From positions 2,434,659 through 2,498,658 of the forward strand of contig CM055110.1 in assembly GCA_029204225.1 (NCBI GenBank): a DNA stretch of 64,000 nt, written 5' to 3'. The stretch is from Diphasiastrum complanatum. Lineage: Eukaryota; Streptophyta; Lycopodiopsida; Lycopodiales; Lycopodiaceae. The notes under the pieces were generated by a model that saw only the letters and a list, made by a program, of their open reading frames with translations, did no database searches and had not been told where the DNA came from. A program made the position numbers and the translations under genes. Numbering within the stretch: the stretch's first letter is position 1; every line of letters starts with the position of its first letter. Shown in pieces: positions 48,040 to 60,416 of this stretch.

Positions 48040-49956
48040 ATTGCTCGACTTCTCCTACACAACGAACATTCGGTCAACGGATCTGCATCTGTGGCAATAG
48101 AGCACAATAATCCGGTTCGCTTAGGTGGCCAAAGACTATTGGCTAGTTCAAAAAATACAATCTAGAGCTAGTTGTATTTTATTTAAGATCAACCTTTACT
48201 TTACAAGCTTCTTAACTCTAACTAAAGTACTCTCACAAAATTTTGATGTGGTGCACGAAGGCATGTAAACTAGTTTACAAAATTGATTTAACTAGTCGAT
48301 GCTTCTCAGTATGTTCGATTTCATAGATAAATCCCGCATCTAAGAGGCGTTGTAATTCTTCTTTGATCTTGACCTTATAGATTGGATTGCATCTGTATGG
48401 ACGACTAGCAGTTGGCCGTGCACCCGGTTTAAGCACGATACAATGCACAACTACTTGGGGTGAGATTCCATTCATGTCTTTATAGGTCCACACAAAGACA
48501 TGTCGATATTTTTGCAGGAGCTTTTCAAGTCATCTTTGTTGTTCGCAATTCAGATGAGCTCCGACGTGTACAATATCACGTTGAGCTTGGGGTAAGTGGA
48601 CTGTGACATCCTCGATCGTATAGTCCTGCTCTTTAGTACAAAATTTATCATTGTGTGGTGATTGACTTATTTATTTACAATTCTACACATGTGGTAGGTG
48701 TTTGTTGGAGGCATTCACAATGTTTGTTAAAAATCTTCTTGTATAATTTCTGCAAGTGGTGGGGCTTGGGTGGTGGCTTAGAAATAGGACTTCTCATTTG
48801 TTTGAAATCTCGTTGTTAGCCTCCTTGCCTATCCTTTTAACAACATTTACTTGATTTTGGCCCCATGAGTCATTCACATCTTTGATTTGAGCATGAAGAG
48901 AGGTGTGTTTATATGTCCTCTCTACTTTTTTGACCAATTGATTATGGTGCCTTTCGATGGTCTTTTTTTCTTGCTCCACATCAAAGTGGTAGCAAGATCC
49001 TTTTACATGGACAAGTCCATATCAAATAAGATAAGTTCAAGGGACCTAGCATACATATTTATTCAAAGTAGACTCAACCAACTTATCTAACTTTCTGATA
49101 AACTCTCAAGTTCTTCTAGCAATATTTTATTTTTGGAAAAGCCTTTGGAATGCTAAGTCTTTTTAATCCAAGTAGCAATTATTCGTTTATATCCTTAAGT
49201 GACATTCATGGAAAAAGATGGTTCTTAATCAATTTTCAAGATGAAGTGGAGGTGTTCATTGTCTCAAGAAATGGTATATTGCCCTCTTCCAAGGAGGTTG
49301 AGCATGTTTTGTTCTTTATTGATGCCCATGTTGGGATAGAAATCCATGTTCATTTTCTCCTCAAAATTATAAAATTACTATAGGATTTCCAACTCCATAG
49401 AAATTCTCTTGTTTAGAAAATGTACATATGAAAGCTTCCAAACTAATGTTTTAGATGCAAAGGTGAGGCTAGGCGAGACCATCATGTCTTTGCCTACTCG
49501 TTCCAAAGGCAAGGACATTCCAAATACTCTATGATTCAAGAAGTTGACAATGTAACGAGTCACTACATTCAATCCCAAAAAATATCATAAACCATTGGAA
49601 GGGATATCAATTTTATCTATAGAATCTTACAAAGACCTTATAGAACACAAAGCATAACTCTCATTGGAGATCACAAGGTATGACAAAAAAGTTGGAAATA
49701 ATAAAGTTGGAAGAGAATGATGGGATGTGTATTAGGAAAATGTGGACTCGCTCCATTTATATTCTTATGTACTCCAAGAGTATAACATATATAACTGCAA
49801 AAAGAGATTTGAGTAATAAAATCCTTACGTGATGCCAATGAACTCCTTATATTTAAGGGAAGAGAGGGAAAACTAAATGCCTTGTGCAAGAAGAATCAAA
49901 GGAAACTAGCATCATGTTCATCATCATTGATTTCATGCCATGGAGTGTAAGATTCT
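48040..49956 (-). repeat. Inverted-duplication arm 2, left part
   Basis: Reverse complement of 36495-39195 without the solo LTR and without the TG tract. It has the empty target site of the solo LTR near 49200. A gypsy fragment (48303-48640) replaces about 90 bp of the arm 1 sequence. Confidence 0.8.
48303..48640 (-). pseudogene. Gypsy RT fragment inserted in arm 2
   Basis: The minus strand reads QDYTIEDVTVHLPQAQRD, WTYKDMNGISP, CNPIYKVKIKEELQRLLDAG and FIYEIEHTE. This is closely related to the gypsy RT at 9420-9610. The ends coincide with a break in arm similarity, so it came in after, or during, the duplication. Confidence 0.85.
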
Positions 49957-51690
49957 ATGATGCTAGGTCTCATGACATTTTTCTTATTGGGATTTATTTG
50001 TGAGCCTATTCTTGTTCATACAAGAATTATTTATGCTCATCATCTCAATACAATTATTGATAAGTTTTGTAACATTCGTTAAACTACATTTATAATTCAT
50101 AATAAGATACAAAAAGGGCACTAGATGTATGGGTTTTTAATGGGTAAGTAATATAGAGATCAAATCCTAGTTTATGCTAGTAGCTGGTGGTTTGTAGAAG
50201 GTCTTCAAAGTTAAAGTCTTCATGAGTTGCCTTGAAGGAAACTTCTTCTCTTGATTTAATGCTTGATTATTTAGCTTCATCTCAAGATGCTATTTGTGAT
50301 GTGAAATAATCGATATAATTCTAATGGTTCTTCAATATCTTCTGTTACTTTCTACTCCTGGCTAGTATATTTCTTTACTTACCATTGTTGATAATAAAAG
50401 GATGACCTTATGGATCATGCCATTTTAATTTATTGGCACATTGATCTCATACATATCCTACAGTCTATATGGTCCTTGTTATCGTTGATCCTTAGTATGG
50501 TATTTGTGATACTTTCAAGGTAGTAAATCATTAAATCACATCTACAAAATTCTATTTCATCTAAGCACTCCAATTGTTCCAATCTCTATATAATAGCCTT
50601 ATCCATACATACATTATTTTGTATCTAGACTCGATATGTAGAGATCAAATATTAGAAAAAAAGACTTTTCTTGTTCTATATACTAAGTTGGAATGGTTTA
50701 TAGCTACTAGTTACCTTATAGGCAATGTGCGACATGGCCGTAATTTAAGTTGTCTATGTCCATGACATGACCATCATAATTTCTTGTACCTTATGGCAAT
50801 AATTTTTTTCTATCACATCTACAAAATTCTATTTCATCTAAGCACTTCAATTGTTCCAATCTCTATATAATAGCCTTATCCATACATACATTATTTTGTA
50901 TCTAGACTCGATATGTAGAGATCAAATATTAGAAAAAAAGACTTTTTTTTGTTCTATATACTAAGTTGGAATGGTTTATAGCTACTAGTTACCTTATAGG
51001 CAATGTGCGACATGGCCGTAATTTAAGTTGTCTATGTCCATGACATGACCATCATAATTTCTTGTACCTTATGGCAATAATTTTTTTCTGATTGTAGTGT
51101 TTGCTTACACTTGACCATGTGCTCTTGAATAATAAGACCATGCATAGGATTTCAGTCAAATATTCAACCATGTCATTCATGAAGTGGATTCTTTTATCTG
51201 AAGTTAGCATAGTGCATCCGAATCTACTAATATTAAACTTGCAACACTTTTTACAATAGCATCTTCAAGAGCCTAATTTCATTTGGCCCATTTTGTGCTA
51301 TAATCAATGGCCTCTACATTATAATTATGTCCATGTGAAAAAAGTGGTGAAATTTTTCCTATGGAGTCCAATCTCCATTCTTGGAAAGGTCCAATGGGTT
51401 GCAATGGAATCAGTGGTCAATCCACTAGTTATGAAGCTAGACTGTATGTTTCCATAATGCTAGCCATCGATTTCCTACAATGAGCAATTTTTGTGTGAGA
51501 AGAGAAATGACCGCCTCCTTATTCCAGAAGAGCACCTTTCATCACAAATATGGTTTCACTTCGCTCCAAGCATCTTCTAAAGACACCATCTTGACCCAAC
51601 ATGTAAAGATTGCCAATAACCATTTGATACATTCTTGCTTTTAATATCAACTTTTTGTAGTTGATGTCCTTTTAGTAGTTTGAAAATTGT
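49957..51690 (-). pseudogene. Ty3/gypsy integrase remnant, arm 2 copy
   Basis: Inverted copy of 25860-27342 with the same decayed integrase core on the minus strand (QEWRLDSIGKISPLFSHGH, about 51390-51340). Two copies of a 277-bp segment lie in tandem inside it (see next entry). Frame broken by many stops. Confidence 0.7.
50538..51091 (+). repeat. 277-bp tandem duplication, arm 2 only
   Basis: TCACATCTACAAAATTCTAT begins one copy at about 50536 and the next 277 bp later. The copies differ at only a few bases. Arm 1 (26480-26760) has a single copy, so the duplication followed the split of the arms. Confidence 0.9.
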
Positions 51691-51774
51691 CTAATTGATA
51701 GATAATGCATTAGATCATTGTACCATTCAAGCAAGAAACCATCAACAAGATAACACACTCAAGAAGCAATGGCT

Positions 51775-52490
51775 TCAATCAGCAGCATATAGAACAAGAT
51801 CTGCACAGTTCTTGATTCTTCAGGATCTAATTTCTAGCCTGGAAAGTTAAGACATCACTGATACTAAAGGGCGAAGGTTTATTCCCCTGGGTGGATGGCA
51901 TAGAAGAAATGCCTACGACATCATGCAAGGAGCTACGCGAATGGAGAGAGAAAAATGACAAGGCAGTAGCCTTGCTATCTTCATCCATCTAAACTAGTCT
52001 CACACTTGACCTGGCCACATGCTCCAAAGCTAAGGAGATGTGGGATGCACTACTCACGAGATTTCAAACAAAATCAAGAAGTCAAATCATGATGCTGGAA
52101 GATCAATTGACAAATCTATAGTGGGATGGGAAGGACCTCACTATTTCTATAAGAAAGATGAAGGATCTATTTCTATCACTACACAACTCTGGAGCAGAGA
52201 ATGCAGTGTAAGTTGAGAAGCAGCTCACTTACCTGTTGAGAGCCTTACCCAGATCATTCCAGACAATGAGAACCCTGCTCGCGAAAGATCCTACCATGAA
52301 CCTCGAAAAGGCGATTGTCGAGATCCGAGAGGAAGTCGAGGCGAGAGAACATCTTGATCACAAAGATGGCTCTGACCAGGCCCTCTACGGCAACAAAGAA
52401 AAATTTAAAAACAATCTAAGCCTAAGAGGGAGGCGAATTAGAGGCATGATCGTGATCAACAAGCAAAAAATCCATTGCCTCTAGAAGTGG
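51775..52490 (+). pseudogene. Copia gag, arm 2 copy
   Basis: Longer copy of the gag at 25375-25790. The start has AWKVKTSLILKGEGLFPWVD and LATCSKAKEMWDALLTRFQT; the middle has KMKDLFLSLHNSGAENAV; the tail has AIVEIREEVEAREHLDHKDG. Stops occur at about 51987, 52121 and 52207. No zinc knuckle remains. Confidence 0.85.
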
Positions 52491-53631
52491 GCCGACTGTT
52501 AATTCAGCTTCTGGGAACCCTCGCACACACTAGAAAATGGTGATTCCTCCATTAGGAACTCTCGCAGCGATTCTTATGGATGCATATGGGTCAGATCTGA
52601 TGACTGTCCAAGTTTCAAGAGCTATCTCCCAGGGGATCTCAAAAAGTCATGAAAAAGTGCTCTTTCAGAGTGTTTTTTTTTTATGAGATCTCGAGATTTT
52701 CTGATTTTTAACTTTTGTAAACTGGAATCATCTTCATCCAGATTTGATCTGACTGTTGGTAGTTCTCTGAAAGTTCTGATGGATACTTGGTAACAGATCC
52801 CTTAGTCAATCTCATGATCTGCTTCCTTCTTGATCCTATCTGGATCTGGATCCTTCTTGGATTCTGATGGATTTTTTCGATCTTGCCAGATCTGGCTGAA
52901 TCTTGATGGATTTAACTTGATTTGGCATGATCTTCTTAGATCTAGCAGTGATGGCTTGGCAGATTACCTTTTCGTAACGTGCCCCCACTACTCTGGATCT
53001 ATCTCACTATGGTGGCCAGTACTTGTGCAACCAGCTACCGTTGATGGGTGTATCAAATGTTGTCCCAACTCACTTTTCCAAATTCACGGCTCCATGATTA
53101 AGAATTTCCTTGATCTGATAGGGACCTTGAGATGGAACTTCAGAGGGCTCTGCGAGAGTTCTTATGAAGATTTGAATTTTTTTGGATTTTTTCAAGGGTT
53201 TTTTGAATTTTTTATGATTTTTCTCTGATTTTTACAATCTGCTTGGAACTAACTCTCGCAGGCTTCTATGCAGGTTTGGAACAGTACCCTGGAGCTACTG
53301 CCAGTCATGCAAGAGTTAATTCACACTGGTTCTAGAGATATAAGAATCTGATGAGATTTTAGGCTCTTTTTCCCTCCAAAATTGCAGATTGGTGTGTTTT
53401 TTTGGGTTTTTTGGCTGGTTGATTTGGATTTCAAGCCCTTAGAGGCTGTTCAGGGCCTCATCTACCCTCTCACACCTCCTCCGCTAGCTATGAGCAGTCC
53501 AAACACAAAAAAATACAGAAAACTAACTCTAAACACCCAAAAATCTACCTAAAACTACTCTAAAAAACAAGAAAATAGCTAAAATGCAGCTAAACTAGTT
53601 AGTGGAAACCTATCCCCGGTATCGGCGCCAC
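52491..53631 (-). mobile_element. Gypsy leader and primer-binding site
   Basis: Non-coding in all frames. Next to the LTR end, the minus strand reads TGGCGCCGATACCGGGGAT (about 53612-53630), a good match to the TGGCGCC-type primer site of plant gypsy elements. About 1.17 kb of this leader is missing from arm 1. Confidence 0.75.
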
Positions 53632-54392
53632 TGTAGGGTCGAAGATCTCGCGTAGTATAGCCCTCCCGCCTGTCAACAAGGGTTAGATCACTGGATAGGT
53701 ACCTAACTATGCATAGATGCTAATTTTAATTAGTTTCCTTCTTCCTCCCTAACTCTATTCACCACTAACACTACTCTCCCTTAACTCTACTCCTCTACTC
53801 TAACATTCATCATGATTCGGGTGAAAGAAAGGGATAGAAAAGGAGAGGAAGAGAGAAGAGAAGAGAGAAAGAGAGAGAGATGAGATGGAGGCTCAAATGC
53901 TCAATGTCATTGCTTATGGAAAAACCTTAACTAGCATAACCAAAAAGCATGGGAAATGAAAATAATCAAGCAATCACAACAATAGCATAAGCAAGACTGA
54001 TTAACAAATGAGGATGCTTGAGCTCTCAAAATGGTAGAGTCTCCTCCTCTCTATTAAGCATGAAAATAGTGTACAAATGATGCCTTTTTATAAAATGGGG
54101 GAGGCCCTTGCCCCTCAATCCTATTGGCTAAAATTCACATTGATCCTATCCATTCATCTTGGACCCAACTTGATCCAAGGGTCCACAAAAAGTACATTGG
54201 AAATCACAAGATTCATGTGAGTCCAAAATTGGACCCAACTCTAAAAAGTAAACTCTAAGTTTATAATTGACTTTGGGCCTCAAGTTTTATTTTAATTACA
54301 AAGGGCCCAAGTCTATTATTTTATTTACAACTTCACTTGCGTGCTCATTGGGCCATGGGCTTATACATGCAAGATGCCATGCCCTCGCAACA
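53632..54392 (-). mobile_element. Gypsy LTR, arm 2, 761 bp
   Basis: On the minus strand it starts TGTTGCGAGGGCATGG (54392) and ends CCCTACA (53632), directly followed by the gypsy primer-binding site. The inverted, truncated copy is 24299-25361. It contains a purine/pyrimidine-biased stretch (53825-53885) and a possible TATA region near 54085. Confidence 0.85.
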
Positions 54393-54520
54393 CATTTTAT
54401 TGGATGATTTTATTTATTTACACTTTGTTGGGAATACCCCCAATAAAGCAGCAAGGTGGAGAAAAGAAAACTTGTGTGAGATGCATAAGAGACAAGCACA
54501 CAGTTGATAAATGATGACTC
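54393..54520. other. Junction between gypsy LTR and copia element
   Basis: Short non-coding stretch. No target-site duplication could be recognised. Confidence 0.4.
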
Positions 54521-57500
54521 AATCCAAAGATTGAGTGTACCACTGCCACAAGAAGGGTCATGCAGCGGTGGATTGTTGCCTGAATCTGAGAAACAAATCA
54601 ACGCAGAACAGACAGGAGAACAGCAACAGTTCATTCTATGTCGAGGATCCCTGGAGCTCAAAAATGGGCGAAGAAAGATCGAACAAAAATTGTTCGACTG
54701 CCTACATTTGTGAAGACCTGTGTTCAGCATCAACATCTGACACACATGAGGTGATTCTAGATTCAGGAGCCACCTCACACTTCGTGACATCAAGACGAAT
54801 AATGTCTGATTTCAGAAGTGCTGATCCTTCAAGATTCATTATTCTTGGAGATGGATCCAAAAATCAAATGAACGGTATTGGTTCAGTGTGGCTCAACACC
54901 AACGACAGAGATAGACGAGTCGAAGATGTTCTGTTCGTGCCTACACTACAACAAAACTTGCTTTCTATAGCAAGAATAGTAGATGCGGGGATGCGTGTGA
55001 TGTTTTTAGACGAAGCATGCAATGTGGTTGATGTCAATATCAATATTTTGGTCGCTCAAGGCAGAAGAAAGGGCAATCTATATCATCTAAAGGTACGTCT
55101 ACCTGCAGATCAGGTGCATCAGACTCATGATGACTTGCCAGACACTCTGTGGCACAGAAGACTATGTCACATGAACTCAACGGCACTCTACCAAGCAAGC
55201 CATCATGGAGCAATAACAGGGGTTAGCATCTCGAATGCAACCAGTTCGACAACCTGTGATGTATGTTTGAAGGGCAAGATGTTGCGCACTCCATTTGTCA
55301 AAGACTCCTATAGAACGACCAAGATTTTGGAGTTAGTGCATTCTGACATCTGTGGACCTTTCAATGTGATCTCAGTAGAAGGCTCAAAATATTATATAAC
55401 CTTCATCGATGACTATAGTAAATTCGCCAAAGTGTACTTTATTCAGAATAAATCTGAAGCACTTGATAAATTCATAGAATATGTGAATTGGATAGAGAGA
55501 TGTACAAGCAACAAAGTGAAGCAGATTAGGACAGATCGAGGTGGCGAATATATCTCAAACCGCTTCAACAACTTCTGCAATGATCGTGGCATCATTCACA
55601 AAAGGACTGCAACCTACAAACCGCAACACAATGGTGTTGCAGTAATGGAAGAATAGGACCATGATAGAAGCTGTCAAATGCATGATGGCCTACTCGAAAG
55701 CTCCAAGGGTACTGTGGGCTGAAGCAAAACAGCCGCATACATCCAGAACAGAACAGGGAAGTCTGGTGTCCCTCACATGACACCACACGAGTTATGGTGG
55801 GGTAGAAAGCGCAACTTGTCTCACATCAGAATCTTTGGCTGTGCAGCTTATGCACATATTCCTGATAAGCTTCGAAAGAAGCTTGATGAGAAAGCCGAAC
55901 ATGGATTTCTGGTAGGTTATGACAACAACTCGTCATACTACAGAGTCTACATGCCAAACACAAACACTGTGAAAATAGTGAGAGATGTCAGATATGATGA
56001 GAGCAGGACAATGGCCAATGACGATCCTTTCAACTATGAAGTTATGGAGGGATAGTACTATGACCTGCCACCAGTAACAGAGGGAGCAGAGGACGAACAC
56101 GAAAACAATTTTTTTTGAGTCATTTCCCATTCGAGTGACGAATCTACAGACGAAAGATTCGAGAGGCAGCCGATTGCTACAGTCATTGTAAACCAGGATG
56201 GTTCTGGCCTAGCAGAGCAGACAAAGGCAAAGCCATTGTTGTCCAAGGAGGGTTTTCAAGCTCAAGTATGGACCGCATGAGAATGTCTTGAAATACAAGG
56301 CAAGACTGGTAGCGAAGGGTTTTTCTCAGAGATACGGTATTGACTACTCTGAAACCTTTTCTCCTGTCGTCAAACATTCATCCCTACGACTATTATTTGC
56401 ATATGCAACAGCTTATGACCTCAGGATCCACATTGTGACGAATTAGACAAAGAGGCCTATATGGATCAACCCCCAGGGTATGTCTTGAATTCACTTCTTG
56501 ATTATGCATGCAGAATGCATAGAAGTATCTACGGTCTGAAACAATCAGCTCGACAATGGTACAAGAAAAAAGATCAAGCCCTGAAATGAGTGGGATTCAA
56601 ACCTCTGTTGGCTGATTCCAATGTGTATGTCAGAGTTGCAGATGGGCAGATCATCATTGTGGTTGTGTATGTGGTCGACACTCTGACACTTTGCAAGAGT
56701 GAGTAGCTGATTGCTGAATTAAAGACAGACATCTCAAAAACATTTCAAGATTGTGGATCTGGGAGAAGCCAGGTGTTACCTGGGCTTACAAATTGAAAGG
56801 GACTATGAGGGAGGTAAGTTATACCTTCACTAGTACAAATACACCCAGAAGATCCTAGAGGATTTTGGGATGCTAAACTGCAAAGAAGCAAATACTCCAA
56901 TGCTCGCAGGGACGGTGCTGACAAACGATGATTGTCCGAAGACTGAGGAAGAGAGAGAACAAATGCAGCTCACACCTTACAGGAAGCTGATAGGTTCGTT
57001 GATGTACCTTGCAGACAACACACGCCCTGACATTGCTTATGCAGTGTTCAAAATGAGGTAATTCTATATGAATCCAGGCTTGACACATTGGAAGATTGCA
57101 AAATGCATTTTGCAATATCTTCAATTAACGAGGGATTATGGCTTGTTATCATTGTCATGATGCAAGTTTCAGAATGCTTTCCTATAGTGATGCTAGCTGG
57201 GCATCCCTCAAGGACGACTGTAAAAGCGCCTTTGGAGGATGCACCATCGCTTCTAGAGCGACAATTCTCTGGGTCAGCAAGAAGCAGACCATTTTGGCCC
57301 AGTCATCTTGCAAAGCAGAGAATGTTGCAGCAGCCAAGATGGCCAACGAGATAATCTGGCTAAGGCAGTTCTTGGATGAATTGGGCGAAACAAGGAACGA
57401 GCCTCTGGTCTTGCAAATGGATGACACCTCTACAATACATCTGATGAAAAACCTCGTGTTCCATTCGAGAGTGAAGCACATCGCGATCAAGTACCACTTG

Positions 57501-57836
57501 ATCAGGGATCTACTTGAGAAGAAGATGTTGCAGACCACCTTCATCGAAACGAAAGATATGGTTGCTAACATCTTCACCAAAGCCTTGGACAAAGGACTTT
57601 TTGAGAGACAGAGGAGCAGTCTTGGGATCGTAAAGCTATCATGCTTTGAGAGGAAGCTAAAGAAACAAAATGTCTCTGTTTACAAAGCTTTGCTAGCTTT
57701 CAACCCTTTGCCTGATGAAAGTATTCGCGAACGCAAAAGATTCACGAATATCCCGACGAGAAGACACAAACCCCAAAGATTCGTGAACGAGAATCTTTCG
57801 CGGTCCAGTAGGACAAACTCAAACGACCCGACATGA
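54521..57836 (+). pseudogene. Nearly complete Ty1/copia pol, 5'-truncated and broken
   Basis: It begins inside the nucleocapsid zinc knuckle (YHCHKKGHAAVDCC). The longest open frame, 54535-55656, holds the protease (ILDSGATSHFV), the integrase zinc-binding region (WHRRLCHMN then CDVCLKGK) and core (LVHSDICGPF, FIDDYSKFAKVYF, IRTDRGGEYIS, YKPQHNGVA). A frameshift at about 55650 and stops follow. The integrase end (RIFGCAAYAHIPDKLRKKL), RT (KEAYMDQPPGY, SIYGLKQSARQWY) and RNase H (LSYSDASWASLKDDCKSAF, STIHLMKNLVFHSRVKHIAI, MVANIFTKALDKGLF) run to 57836. The RT active-site box reads YVVDTL instead of YVDDL, so a catalytic Asp is lost. Confidence 0.92.
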
Positions 57837-58320
57837 AAATCGTCCCGAAACCTTTTTTGGCCCTCACGCTCCATAAGTACCAGCAAGATCATACAAGTAC
57901 CCAGAAGTACAGATATATGATCTGATGGCATGACATCAGCAGATACACTCTAGGTCGTGGCTAATCTGCCACTCTTGTAATTCCCTGATTAGCTGTAAAT
58001 GCTACTGGATGATACCTAATAAACACACACAGATACAGAGCTGAAGTAGTCTGATGCTAGTAAGCAATCAAGACAAAAATACAGACAACAAGTCCGCCTG
58101 CGAGCGAGACAAGTTTTGTGAGCAAGATCCATAGTGATCCACAGGTCCGCTAGTAAGCGAGACATCCACTCTTGAGAGACTGTATTTCTCTCACGCCAAC
58201 GCACTGCATGGATCTGCGTACAGTGCTTGAAGAGTTAGAGAAAATCAATAGATGATCTTGTAGCCATTGCGCACATGTCACTTTTATGATGTATGATCTT
58301 GAATGTGATAAATTTTACAG
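57837..58320 (+). mobile_element. 3' end and LTR-type sequence of the copia element
   Basis: Follows the RNase H stop. The segment 58030-58320 is repeated inverted at 47746-48039. Just upstream (57720-57800) lie mirrored words around GATTCACGAAT and GATTCGTGAAC. LTR limits are unclear. Confidence 0.5.
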
Positions 58321-59163
58321 TTTTTAGGACAATAATGATTGTACTTCACAATCATAGAGAGTTATTGGTTGCCTAATCAATGGATCTATCAAGTTCTACA
58401 CATTAGATCTTGATCTAGATTCACTACACTTGGATTTAAGCAAGAGCAATGGATCAACACATCATTAATTAGTGAAGGAGGCTTCACACGTGTGGAGTAC
58501 TGTTCACAATACGGCCTGCACCTGAAACAACAAGTACAATAACACTAGATAGCAATCATAGAAATTATAAGACAAATGACTAGAAACCTCACAAAAGTGT
58601 AGAATGCAAAAGTCGCATCAATCTTCTTAGCAAAATGATGATCCTTTTATGGATCAAGTACATCCACGAGTCTGGTACAGTCCAGCAGGTCTTCACACGT
58701 GTGAAGAGTGCCACATCACTCAGATCTATTCATTTGATCCATCCTTGATCCTTATCCAAAGTTGACCTTCTAGAATATGGCTAAAATCCAAAAAAGCTAG
58801 TCTCCTAGAATATAGGAATATTCCCTACAAAATAGGATCTAAGGAAAATGGTCAACTCTTATCTTCTAGTACTCTATACACACGTGTGAACATCCACTTG
58901 CCATGTGGGAGCATTTACTCATGCACATGCAAGGAAAAGCTAATTTCTAGGTGACTAGTCAACTTGACTAAAAACTAGTCATATCATGTTCACACTAACT
59001 AGATTGATACAAAATCAATTTAGATATATACAAGTATGAAAAGTACATCCTTTCACACGTGGGAACAGGCTCCACATGTGTGAAATCCAATCATCAACAT
59101 TATTGTAATGTTTGATCAATATTTACAATAACCAATGTCAAGTGAGAAGTGACAATTTTCAAC
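58321..59163 (-). mobile_element. Copia LTR, minus orientation
   Basis: Its start, on the minus strand, is TGTTGAAAATTGTCAC at 59163, directly after a GGAGGAG purine run. It contains CACACGTGTG-type words at about 58485, 58693, 58880, 59053 and 59076, as in the other copia LTRs. The far end is not defined by a second copy. Confidence 0.6.
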
Positions 59164-59345
59164 ACTCCTCCTCACTTCTAACTTGGCAAATCTAATGTAC
59201 ATCTATCTACAATTCCAAGTGCATATCTTAACTTAAAAAATGGATCTTTGGACAATGGCTTGGTTAAGATATCAACTATGCATTCGGATGATGGTACATG
59301 ATGTAGTTGCACCTCCTTGGATTGTACCTTCGGTTGTGCTTATGC
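59164..59345 (-). pseudogene. C-terminal end of copia RNase H
   Basis: Minus strand: a decayed version of the copia C-terminus seen at 14818-14960, including LGIVDRCTLDLPS-like sequence and a segment matching QLHHVPSSECIVDILTKPL. It is cut at about 59345. Confidence 0.65.
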
Positions 59346-60416
59346 AATATTTGATCATGAGATCCAATATGTGAAAGGTATCTCTAACCAAGTTGTAGAA
59401 CTCTTAGTCAGATTGGTAAATTAAATAAATTTTCATTCCCTAGATTTCTACATGTATATCCATATCTTTCATTGAGAGAAAAGTGTGAAATTGATTTTCA
59501 TTTTGGACGAATAGAATATGGTTGAGACCGAATGAATGAGAATGGAATTTAGACTTTACTCATAGGGATCTCAATTTTCTAAGAAAGATAAAAGCATTGT
59601 AGAGCAGTTCACCATTTGAGGTCGGTTGCTATTCTAGAAAGGAAAAGTTTGTGTTCTAGAGAATGATGAGATAAAGAGGCAAATTCTTTTTTAATGTCAT
59701 GACATACCTTGTGCAGTTCATCTACCTATACACAAGACTTTAGACTCGATCAGAAGAGAGGTTGTTACATCCCTCAGATTTTTCTCAGAAACAAAGATGG
59801 CCAAATGATTCTATTTGGGTTGTAATATAGACATGCAGTTAACTAAGTCAGCTATGTTTATACTAGAAAAGTCAATTGCAAAGGCTTCAAATTTAGCCCA
59901 AATCTTTGTGAAAAGAGTATTCAAGCTTTATGAACTGCCAAGTGATATTGTTAGTGATAGAAATCCTAAGTGTACATGTCACTTCTGGTCAGCTATATTC
60001 CATAAGCTTGAGGCAAACCTCGCTCAGTTTTAGTTCTACTGATAATCTTGAATCATATGGACACTGAAGGAACTAGTCAGACTACAAAAGATATGTTGAG
60101 AACATATGTGTCTCACACGCAATATTGGTGGGAGTACTACATTCCTTCAGTTGAGTTTGCTTGCAATAGTAGAAGAGATTTTGCTACAAGTTATATTCTA
60201 TTTATGCTTATGTACAATTTTCGACTTACATGTCCGGTTTGGGTGGAGACAAAATCTATTAACATCCAAAACTTGATGATTTCCTGCATGATATGCAAGA
60301 AATGTTGCAACTGGCACGCGATAGTATCTATAGTGCTCAAGAAAAAGCTAAACACTATGCCGATCTTAAGAGATCTCCCAAAGATTTTAAAGTTGATGTC
60401 TACTTATATCTCTTAA
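59346..60416 (+). pseudogene. Ty3/gypsy integrase remnant
   Basis: The clear part starts near 59815 (TKSAMFILEKSIAKASNLAQ), followed by KRVFKLYELPSDIVSDRNPK and FWSAIFHKLEANLAQF, the gypsy integrase core with its Asp in SDRNP. After frameshifts it continues with EGTSQTTKDMLRTYV and YYIPSVEFACNSRRD. The first 400 bp are too decayed to assign. Confidence 0.85.
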
